Source: CAG-177 sp964587915
Lineage (GTDB): Bacteria; Bacillota; Clostridia; Oscillospirales; Acutalibacteraceae
Reading direction: 5' to 3'
Assembly (NCBI GenBank): GCA_964587915.1
Contig: CAZPMK010000028.1
Location: forward strand, 1-22,092
Length of the DNA: 22,092 nt
The notes under the pieces are model-generated. The model ran no database searches, had not been told where the DNA came from, and saw only the letters and a list, made by a program, of their open reading frames with translations. A program made the translations under genes and the position numbers. This document shows, in pieces, positions 15,681 to 22,092 of this stretch. Each line of letters opens with the position of its first letter. Within the stretch, counting starts at the first letter, position 1.

Positions 15681-18506
15681 TCAAATTTTGTTCAGAGCCG
15701 CCACTCCGGAGCACACGGCAAGCCCCAAAATCATGAAGCAAAGCACGGTGAGACCGCTCATGAGTGAGCCTAAGCCCGTGCAGTAAAGCACCGTACTCAA
15801 AACAAAGCCGAGAGCACTCAGGATTATCTGCGTTGCCGCTCCGAGCTTTTTGGAGGATTCCATGGCACACGCCGCCGCAACCGAACGGAGCATGGAATAC
15901 GCCGTTCCGTCATGGACTATCGAAGCGGGGAGCTTGTCGCACACCGCATCACGCCGTCTCTTGAACAGCTTTCCCGCCACCGCCGAAAGCACCTTAAAGG
16001 TCTCCTGCGGGAGCCCGAAGCTCTCGGAGATAAGCTCCTCGGTAACGTTAACGTCGTTCGTTCTGACAAGCACCTGAATGCCGTTTTCTTCAAGCACCTC
16101 AAAGTATTTTCCGAGATTATTGTCAACCGCATAGCTGACAACGAACATCGCCGCTATGCTCTCCGCAACCGCAAGGTAGATGACCTTTCTGCCGTCGTGC
16201 GAATATTTTTCTTCAATCGCCTTATCGGGCATTTTTATATTGTGATGAATAAGCAGATTTCTGTTGCCGAAAAGCACCTTTTGATTGTGAATGCGTGCGG
16301 CAATTCCGAGCTTGTCCTCATATGTCAGCTCACGCACGGGAGGAAGAAGATCCTGCCTGCCGTCGATAACCTGCTCAAAGCTCTCTCGAAGCGGACCGCC
16401 CGATTTTATCACAAGAGCGGCGGCGTAGAGAAGCACGTCGTCAATTCGGATATTTTCAAAATTTTTCATTCCGTGCATGGTGCAGCGTGAACGGTCGAAA
16501 ATATCGGCGGAATCCATTACAACGGCATTTGCCGAGGCGGTTTTTTCAGCGGCATCAAGGCTTGCCACCATTGTTCCCTCGGGGTTCAGCCGTCCCGATG
16601 CAATGCGTTCGATGAGAGCGGGAATAAAGGTTCCGAAAACGGGAGTGCATATGCAGAACGTTCCCGTAAACGCCGAAAGACCCGCCATGATGCTCTTATT
16701 GAGAATACCCGTTAAAATTCCGGTAACTGCGGCGGCTCCGGCACAGCAGGGAAGCATTATGCGAATGAGTCCCCTGTTGCAGGAATCTGCGGCGGAGGTC
16801 TTGAGGAAATCCGTCACAAAGCCGACCTTGGAGGAATACAGCAGCTCCGCATTGCCCATGAGCAGTCCTTTGCCCAGCTCGAATATTTCGGATTCATTCT
16901 CTATCGGATGAACGGCATACATATTGTGCTCGTATTTATATGCACAGACCTCGAAGTTTCTGAGCGTTTTTTCGGCACACAGCTTGTCGGATATCTTTTC
17001 TATGACAACGCCGAACGCTGCTGCGGCGGAGAACACCGTGACCTCCATGCCGTGACCGCCCGTCACGGCGGCAAGAGTGTTCTGCATCAAGGCAATTCCT
17101 ATCGCCAAGGCACACGGCGTATGAGAAGTCACTCTGCCCTTGAAAATTCCCGTTATTCCGTCAAAGAACCGAACGCTGTCGGTTGCGGCGGCAATTATGA
17201 GAAGCAGGGCATTTATTATATTAGGTATGGGCGAACTCATGCTGAACGCTTCGGTTTCAAAGGAGAGCTTATCCGCCAAAAGCGGAATTATTCCGAACAC
17301 CGCCATGACGATTTCAATTCCTATCGCCACGGCAAGACTCGTCGTCGCCTTTTTATTCGCTTCGCCCAGACGGACATGAAGCTCCGAACGCTCCGACGGG
17401 TCGTTATATTCTCTGTCAACTCTCTTGTTTTCGCTTTCCTCGAGAGCCTGCTTTCTTTCTCTCTTTCTTCTTGCACGTTCCTCACGCTCAACCTCCTCGG
17501 CGGAGGCTTCAAGGTCGCTCTCAAAGCCCTCGTCAAGCTCGGGAGAATTAACGATGCGGAAGCTCTTTGCCTTTTGACGGCGTTTTTCCCACAACTCCTC
17601 CTCAACATCGCTTTCTTTCGTCTGCTCGGGAAGTATCTCGGCGGGAATATCATCAAAGCCCGTGAGCATTATTTGACCCTCGACAACATCGCTTTCGGGG
17701 ATTTCTTTTTCTTTGGGAGAAAAATCAGCACTGCCGATTATCTTCGTTTTGTCGCCGCCGTCACGGATAACGTCCTCCGCCGCCCTGACCTTGGGAAGCG
17801 GGTCAAGTCCGCCCTCGGCACTCGCCGTGCTTCTTTCAAGCACTATGCCCGATTTATCCACCGGACCGTCGGGACTGACATCTATTTCCGCCGTTTCCTC
17901 AAGCCTCAGCTTGGTGAAAAATCTTGTTCTGTATTCGCTTTCGCTTATGTGCTCCGATTTCTCTTCCGGCTCTTTTTTCTCGGTATCCTTCTTTTTGAAA
18001 AACTCGGATGCCGGCGTGTCGCCCTCGTAGAACGGTCTTATCGTTGACGGGCCCTTCGGTTCCTCCGGCTGTTTTTCTATCGGCGGCGGCTCGGGAATAT
18101 CCTCGGGCACTATCACCGTTTCAATCTCGAACAGGGATTCGTCAAAATCGTCCTCCTCGGCAAAAAAGGTCTCCTGACCCTCAACCTCCGCTTCCTCGGA
18201 AACGGAAGAAATATCTCGGCTCTCCGTCTCAGGCTCCGCCATTTCGGAAAGAGGCTTGACGGTGAACATCTCGGTATCAAGCTCACTGCGGCGAAGTATC
18301 CTTTTGAAATCCTCTGCCGGCGTGGGAACTTCTTTCTTTTTCGGAACATAATCCTCGCCGTTGGTCTGTGCTATCAGTCTGTCGATATCGTCAAGCGACC
18401 ATGTTTTTGACGGCTCCTCGGTCTGTTCGCTTTTTTTCATTCCTCTGACCTCTGCCAGAATCGCATCAAGCTCGCTGTTTTCGTCTTTCAAGATATCATC
18501 GTACAA
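15681..18506 (-). CDS. Putative pseudo-P-type ATPase with long acidic N-terminal tail
   Basis: A 941-residue membrane protein. Residues 1-385 are acidic, Pro/Glu/Ser-rich and probably disordered, ending in a basic stretch (RARRKRERK). From about 390 it follows the P1B-type ATPase plan: four hydrophobic segments (390-504), an A-domain-sized insert (508-578), two more (579-633), a P/N-domain-sized loop (640-888), then two final segments. The sequence from FCICTPVFG (617-625) to VVMDSADIFD (662-671) lines up with the canonical CPC...DKTGTLT stretch, VLFGNRNLL (744-752) with the N-domain GN motif, VRTNDVN with LTGDN, and SIVHDGTAYSML with VGDGINDAPAL. All catalytic signatures are altered and no TGES is visible, so ion pumping is unlikely. 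Start: TTG at 18506, whose AGGAGG lies in the last codons of rlmB; frames from further upstream overlap rlmB. Function unknown. Confidence 0.75.
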   Translation of the reverse strand: MYDDILKDENSELDAILAEVRGMKKSEQTEEPSKTWSLDDIDRLIAQTNGEDYVPKKKEVPTPAEDFKRILRRSELDTEMFTVKPLSEMAEPETESRDISSVSEEAEVEGQETFFAEEDDFDESLFEIETVIVPEDIPEPPPIEKQPEEPKGPSTIRPFYEGDTPASEFFKKKDTEKKEPEEKSEHISESEYRTRFFTKLRLEETAEIDVSPDGPVDKSGIVLERSTASAEGGLDPLPKVRAAEDVIRDGGDKTKIIGSADFSPKEKEIPESDVVEGQIMLTGFDDIPAEILPEQTKESDVEEELWEKRRQKAKSFRIVNSPELDEGFESDLEASAEEVEREERARRKRERKQALEESENKRVDREYNDPSERSELHVRLGEANKKATTSLAVAIGIEIVMAVFGIIPLLADKLSFETEAFSMSSPIPNIINALLLIIAAATDSVRFFDGITGIFKGRVTSHTPCALAIGIALMQNTLAAVTGGHGMEVTVFSAAAAFGVVIEKISDKLCAEKTLRNFEVCAYKYEHNMYAVHPIENESEIFELGKGLLMGNAELLYSSKVGFVTDFLKTSAADSCNRGLIRIMLPCCAGAAAVTGILTGILNKSIMAGLSAFTGTFCICTPVFGTFIPALIERIASGRLNPEGTMVASLDAAEKTASANAVVMDSADIFDRSRCTMHGMKNFENIRIDDVLLYAAALVIKSGGPLRESFEQVIDGRQDLLPPVRELTYEDKLGIAARIHNQKVLFGNRNLLIHHNIKMPDKAIEEKYSHDGRKVIYLAVAESIAAMFVVSYAVDNNLGKYFEVLEENGIQVLVRTNDVNVTEELISESFGLPQETFKVLSAVAGKLFKRRRDAVCDKLPASIVHDGTAYSMLRSVAAACAMESSKKLGAATQIILSALGFVLSTVLYCTGLGSLMSGLTVLCFMILGLAVCSGVAALNKI

Positions 18507-18511
18507 AGCGT

Positions 18512-19258
18512 TCACCTCCTGTGCTTCGCAATTTCGTACATCAAAATGCCCGCCGCCACGGAGGCGTTGAGCGAATTTATCTTTCCTTTCATCGGCAACG
18601 AAACGATGAAATCGCATTTTTCACGGACAAGTCGGCTGATTCCCTTGCCCTCGGAGCCTATCACAAGAGCGACCGCCCCCGAATAATCCTGCTCGTCATA
18701 GCTTTTGCCATTCATATCCGCACCGTAAATCCAAAAGCCCTTTTCTTTAAGCTCGTCAAGAAGCGACGGAAGATTTGCCACGCGTGCCACGGGGACATAT
18801 TCCACCGCTCCGGCAGACACCTTGCCCACCGCATATGTAAGTGCAACGCCACGCCGTTTGGGAATGATTATACCGTGTGCTCCGCAGGCGTCGGCGGTAC
18901 GGATTATCGCTCCGAGATTGTGCGGATCCTCTATTTCATCGCAGATTATGACGAACGGAGACTCGTCCTTTTCACGGGCATTTTCAAGGATATCTTCTAT
19001 ATCGGCATATTCGTGAACCGCCGCCCACGCCGCAACGCCCTGATGATTTTCTCCCTCGCACAGCTTGTCGAGCTTTCGCCTGTCCGTTTCCTTGACAACG
19101 ATTCCGTTCTCCCTGCACTGAGCAATGATTTTTCCTATCGAGCCGCCTCTCTCACCCTTGGCAACAAGCAACGAATCTATCGCTCTGCCGCTTTTGAGTG
19201 CCTCCGATACGGCGTTCCTGCCGATTATCAGCCCTTGACGCTCTCTCTGCTCCTCCAT
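18512..19258 (-). CDS. rlmB: 23S rRNA (guanosine-2'-O)-methyltransferase RlmB
   Basis: A 248-residue SPOUT methyltransferase; family members methylate the ribose of G2251 in the 23S rRNA peptidyl-transferase region. The N-terminal substrate-binding domain starts GLIIGRNAVSEALKSGR. The SpoU domain has motif 1 EIEDPHNLGAIIRTADACG (108-126), motif 2 VIGSEGKGIS (199-208) and motif 3 LPMKGKINSLNASVAAGI (221-238). GGGAG precedes the ATG. The last codons are AGG AGG TGA, which also make the ribosome site of the next gene, five bases away. The usual Clostridial neighbours cysS and mrnC are absent; it is instead divergent from spoIIE. Confidence 0.93.
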   Translation of the reverse strand: MEEQRERQGLIIGRNAVSEALKSGRAIDSLLVAKGERGGSIGKIIAQCRENGIVVKETDRRKLDKLCEGENHQGVAAWAAVHEYADIEDILENAREKDESPFVIICDEIEDPHNLGAIIRTADACGAHGIIIPKRRGVALTYAVGKVSAGAVEYVPVARVANLPSLLDELKEKGFWIYGADMNGKSYDEQDYSGAVALVIGSEGKGISRLVREKCDFIVSLPMKGKINSLNASVAAGILMYEIAKHRR

Positions 19259-19299
19259 GCCGCTTCTCCCTTCGCCGGATTTTTACTTATATTCGATTT

Positions 19300-19328
19300 A
19301 TTATAACACATATTCTGCCGAATGAACA
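19300..19328 (-). promoter_or_regulatory. Promoter for rlmB
   Basis: On the minus strand, a perfect extended -10, TGT-TATAAT (hexamer 19305-19300). The -35 is poor: TGTTCA at 17-base spacing. The extended -10 can compensate. It lies about 42 bases upstream of the rlmB ATG. Confidence 0.6.
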
Positions 19329-19420
19329 GTATAAATATTATTTTTACAAAATTTTCACAATATTTTTTACTGAAATTGCTCTATATTTCGACCTGTTTTT
19401 TCTTTGAGAACATATAGACT
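19316..19420 (+). promoter_or_regulatory. Candidate Spo0A-controlled promoter of spoIIE
   Basis: TGCCGAA at 19316-19322 fits the 0A-box consensus TGNCGAA. A second box in reverse, TTCGACC at 19387-19393, has one mismatch. The second overlaps a -35-like position exactly 21 bases from a -10-like TAGACT (19415-19420); long 21-22-base spacing with an overlapping 0A box is the hallmark of B. subtilis spoIIE and spoIIG promoters. The whole region is A/T-rich. The hexamers are weak, so this is a candidate only. Confidence 0.4.
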
Positions 19421-19462
19421 CTAATTAAGTGACAAATAAAGGAAATTCAAAGGAGCATATCT

Positions 19463-21757
19463 ATGGAAAAAGTGACTGCCGTAAGAGGAAACGATTTGAC
19501 CGACCGAGTGACCGACGGGATTTTTGACCTGCTTCGGGGTGCGGCTTATTTCTTCTGCGGATTTATTTTGTCGGGAGCGGGGATATTTTCTCTGCATATT
19601 CCGCTCGGAACGGGTCTTGTTGCCGCAACGCACGGAATGAGCCGTATTTTCGCCTTGGCAGGAGCGGCAGCAGGAAGCGTTCTGCGGCTCGACTTTGCCG
19701 AAGCGGTTGCAAGCATTGCCTCGTCCGCCGCCGTTTTTGCCGTTTCTGCCGTGCTCGAACGGGTGAAAATCAAATATAAAAGACGCTCCGTGCTTGCTCT
19801 TGCCTGCGGAATAATCTGCCTTGCGGGGAATACAGCCGCCATGTTTTCCTGCGGTGCAAGCCTTTCGGGGCTGATTCTGTGCCTGTGCTCCGCCGTTGTC
19901 TGTGGTTCATCCGTGATATTTTTTTCGGGCACAAATGACTGTATTTTGCGTAAACGGAATATTTATATGCTCGACAATTACAGCCTCACGTGCGTAACCG
20001 TAAGCATTTGCACTCTGCTTTTGGGGGCAAGTGAAATAAGCATTTCGGGCTTTCGTCCTGCTCGATTTTTCGCCTGCTTCACCGTTATCTGTGCCGCCTT
20101 TCTTTTTGCGAGAACGGGAGGATGTACCGCAGGGGTTGCGGTGGGTGCCTGCGTTGCCGTTTCGGGGACGGGTCCCGCTCTTGCTCTTTGCTACGGTCTT
20201 TGCGGCTTGACCTCGGGTATTTTCTCAAAATACGGTCAGCTTGTGTGTGCTCTTGCGTTTTCGCTCACTGCGGGGACTGCGGCACTCCTTGACGGCACAC
20301 GGGAGGGAATTTCCGTTTTCGCCGAGTCCGCTGTTGCCTGCGTGATATTCTGCATGATTCCGAGTAAACGGCTCAAACGCTTACGCCGCAAGATTCTCGA
20401 GCCTCGTGCCGTCCGTCTGACGGGTGAATTTTCGGGGGTGCGTGACCGTCTCACCGAATCCTCCCGTGCAATCGGCTCCGTCTCGGAATGTATAGCTTCC
20501 GTCTCAAAGGGGATCGAGGCTCTTTCGCCTGCATCGGATATCATGGTGTGCATGAGGGTGCGTGAAAGAGTCTGCGAGAGCTGTAAATTAAAGGGCAGCT
20601 TTTGTCCCGAAAACGGCGAATTTGCCGCCGTGCTGGACAAGCTGTCCCACGGTGAAGCGGTGAACGAAACGGATTTTTCACTGAATTTCAATTCAAAATG
20701 CCCGAGCGTTCCGAGGCTTGCGGATAATTTCAACCGTATTTACGGGAGCCGCTGTGCGGTGAACGCTCTTCAGGCAGGCTCCGCAAGAAACCGTGAGCTT
20801 GCCTGCGGTCAGTTCGACTGGATGTCCGCCATGCTCGCCGAGCTTGCCCGTGAAGCGGAGGAGGGAGCGGCAATTCTCTACGGCAAGGAACGCTGTGCCG
20901 CAAGAGTTCTCGAGGAAAACGACTTTACCGTCACCGCCGTGAGCTGTACAAGACCCGTTTCCGGCACGCTTCGCCTTTGCTGTACCGTGCCTCAAATTCC
21001 GTCGGGGACAAGCCTTTCCCGCCTTACCGCCGAAATTTCCCGTGAGCTGGAGGCTGAATTTCTCCCGCCCAAGACCCGTGAGGTTGCAGGCGGCACGGAG
21101 CTTCTTTTTCTTCGCCGTGAGCTGTACAAAATCCGCATCGGCTCTGCCCGTGCAAGCTGCGGCGGTCAAAAGCTGTGCGGAGATTATTTTGAATTTTTCC
21201 GAACGGAAAGAAAAGCGTATATAATTTTGAGTGACGGCATGGGAACGGGCGGCAGGGCGGCAATTGATTCGGCAATGACCGTGGAGCTGTTCTCCCGTCT
21301 CATTCGTGCGGGAATTTCTCTCGATATCGCTTTGAGCATAACAAATTCGGCTCTTGCGGTGAAGTCCGAGGATGAATCTCTTTCAACGCTCGATGTTGCG
21401 GAAATTGACCTGTTCGACGGCACGGCAAGCGTGTTCAAGGCAGGTGCGGCACCATCGTTCCATACCTCGGGCGGCAGACTTCACGAAATCGAATTACCCT
21501 CCACGCCTCTCGGCATACTCAGCAAGGCAAAATTCAGCCGTTACGAATTGAAGCTGCACGGCGGAGATGTTCTCGTCATGGTCAGCGACGGGATTTTGGG
21601 GGGCGGCAACGCCGAGGTTGAAGCGGAAATTCGCTCTTTCGGCGGAAACGGCAACGCCAACGACCTCGCAGAGCTTATCCTCAATTCCGCTCGCCGCCGC
21701 TGCGGCGAAAAATACGACGACATGACCGTTATCGTCGCCGTCATGCAGGAGCTGTGA
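19463..21757 (+). CDS. spoIIE: Stage II sporulation protein E (PP2C-type phosphatase)
   Basis: A 764-residue membrane phosphatase that dephosphorylates the anti-anti-sigma factor SpoIIAA and so switches on sigma-F in the forespore; it also joins FtsZ at the polar septum. Residues about 24-297 hold a series of hydrophobic segments (around ten expected). A basic stretch, KRLKRLRRK, marks the cytoplasmic side, followed by a middle region with several cysteines. The PP2C domain has metal-binding aspartates in ILSDGMGTGG (D591), MVSDGILGGG (D709) and KYDDMTV (D752/D753). B. subtilis SpoIIE has 827 residues, so this one is slightly short but complete. AAAGGAG precedes the ATG by seven bases. It is the only plus-strand gene in the window and the strongest evidence for an endospore former. 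Confidence 0.97.
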   Translation: MEKVTAVRGNDLTDRVTDGIFDLLRGAAYFFCGFILSGAGIFSLHIPLGTGLVAATHGMSRIFALAGAAAGSVLRLDFAEAVASIASSAAVFAVSAVLERVKIKYKRRSVLALACGIICLAGNTAAMFSCGASLSGLILCLCSAVVCGSSVIFFSGTNDCILRKRNIYMLDNYSLTCVTVSICTLLLGASEISISGFRPARFFACFTVICAAFLFARTGGCTAGVAVGACVAVSGTGPALALCYGLCGLTSGIFSKYGQLVCALAFSLTAGTAALLDGTREGISVFAESAVACVIFCMIPSKRLKRLRRKILEPRAVRLTGEFSGVRDRLTESSRAIGSVSECIASVSKGIEALSPASDIMVCMRVRERVCESCKLKGSFCPENGEFAAVLDKLSHGEAVNETDFSLNFNSKCPSVPRLADNFNRIYGSRCAVNALQAGSARNRELACGQFDWMSAMLAELAREAEEGAAILYGKERCAARVLEENDFTVTAVSCTRPVSGTLRLCCTVPQIPSGTSLSRLTAEISRELEAEFLPPKTREVAGGTELLFLRRELYKIRIGSARASCGGQKLCGDYFEFFRTERKAYIILSDGMGTGGRAAIDSAMTVELFSRLIRAGISLDIALSITNSALAVKSEDESLSTLDVAEIDLFDGTASVFKAGAAPSFHTSGGRLHEIELPSTPLGILSKAKFSRYELKLHGGDVLVMVSDGILGGGNAEVEAEIRSFGGNGNANDLAELILNSARRRCGEKYDDMTVIVAVMQEL

Positions 21758-21796
21758 TGTTAGACGGTTGGGGGTAGGAATTGGAATTAGAATTTT

Positions 21797-21830
21797 CAGC
21801 TTGATTTTACGGAAAAGCTGTGATTTTGTT
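21797..21830 (+). terminator. Weak terminator-like hairpin after spoIIE
   Basis: CAGCTT (21797-21802) pairs with AAGCTG (21815-21820), loop of 12, followed by TGATTTTGTTTG. The stem is short and the T-tract broken. The last bases (from CTGTGATTT) also occur at the start of repeat copy 1, so part of this hairpin may belong to the repeat. Confidence 0.4.
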
Positions 21831-22020
21831 TGACCCCCTTGCCTAAAGGGGGTCGTGCGAATGTCATTTTGTCACAAGACATTCGCACGGGGGGATATTG
21901 AATTTTCAACGAAAATTCAACCGGAACGGCAACTACATTTTCGCACGGCTACGCCGTGGTGCTACGCACTATCCCTCCACCGCAAGCGGTCCCCCTCCCT
22001 TTAGGCAAGGGAGGCGATTT
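21818..22020. repeat. MITE-like hairpin-rich dispersed repeat, copy 2
   Basis: Gap-free match to 1-203 in the same orientation. The similarity stops sharply after GGCGATTT on the right. Differences from copy 1 fall mostly in loops or keep pairing: T39 lengthens the second hairpin by allowing pairing with A70, and A95 turns a G-T pair into A-T (positions in copy-1 numbering). It lies directly downstream of spoIIE, outside genes. Confidence 0.85.
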
Positions 22021-22055
22021 CGGCGTACCTTTCTGCGGAAATTCGGCTTTTGAAA

Positions 22056-22092
22056 CCCCTCCGTCGCTCCGCGACACCTCCCCTAAAGGGGA
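22056..22092. repeat. Start of a second hairpin-rich repeat type, cut by the window end
   Basis: ACCCCTCCGTCGC followed by two hairpins: GTCGC (22063-22067) with GCGAC (22071-22075), and TCCCC (22079-22083) with GGGGA (22088-22092). The CCCC-TAAA-GGGG end resembles the termini of the 203-bp repeat without being identical. It looks like the first part of a related small inverted-repeat element, placed 35 bases after the other. The single partial copy limits what can be said. Confidence 0.45.

Noticed and set aside
16908..18047. 379-codon plus-strand frame opposite the pseudo-ATPase
   Set aside because: The minus-strand frame has coherent membrane segments, P-type ATPase order and a ribosome site; the plus-strand product is Arg/Leu-rich noise.
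15681..18506. Functional copper or cation pump
   Set aside because: The phosphorylation motif, TGES, GDGIND and N-terminal metal-binding motifs are all missing, so pump activity should not be annotated.

Overview
The window looks like chromosome of an endospore-forming, Gram-positive Clostridia, probably an Oscillospirales/Ruminococcaceae-type gut anaerobe. Evidence: a full-length spoIIE with a candidate Spo0A-type promoter; TrmFO (the folate/FAD tRNA-U54 methylase of Firmicutes); the Clostridial gene orders infC-rpmI-rplT-trmH and (ACP-like)-rnc-radical SAM-smc; strong AGGAGG ribosome binding sites; and GC-moderate coding sequence. The species-level assignment is inference. Both window ends fall in the same dispersed 203-bp repeat, so this may be a whole assembly contig that stopped at repeats.

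Layout. (1) 1-338: MITE-like hairpin-rich repeat, then a bidirectional Rho-independent terminator. (2) 339-3096, minus strand: a two-gene metabolic unit with its own sigma-A promoter, made of a GSA-aminomutase-like class III aminotransferase and a tandem class II aldolase whose second half has lost its metal ligands. (3) 3089-13974, minus strand: a long, tightly packed run trmH-like, dprA, topA, trmFO, ACP-like, rnc, Elp3-like radical SAM, smc, with ATGA or 8-bp overlaps. (4) 13975-14296: non-coding, with one clear and one weaker terminator after rplT. (5) 14297-15651, minus strand: infC-rpmI-rplT with a consensus promoter, a structured leader ending in an attenuator-like terminator, and an AUC start codon for IF-3. 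(6) 15681-19258, minus strand: rlmB and a 941-residue membrane protein that I read as a catalytically dead P-type ATPase with a long acidic N-terminal tail. (7) 19463-21757, plus strand: spoIIE, divergent from rlmB. (8) 21758-22092: the second copy of the repeat and part of another repeat type.

Most genes are core information processing: chromosome folding (SMC), supercoiling (TopA), DNA uptake/recombination (DprA), tRNA and rRNA modification (TrmFO, RlmB, TrmH-like, Elp3-like), RNA processing (RNase III) and translation (IF-3, L35, L20). The parts that stand out are the pseudo-P-type ATPase, the ACP-like protein lacking the phosphopantetheine serine, and the aminotransferase/aldolase pair of unknown substrate sitting just downstream of smc, where ftsY is often found.
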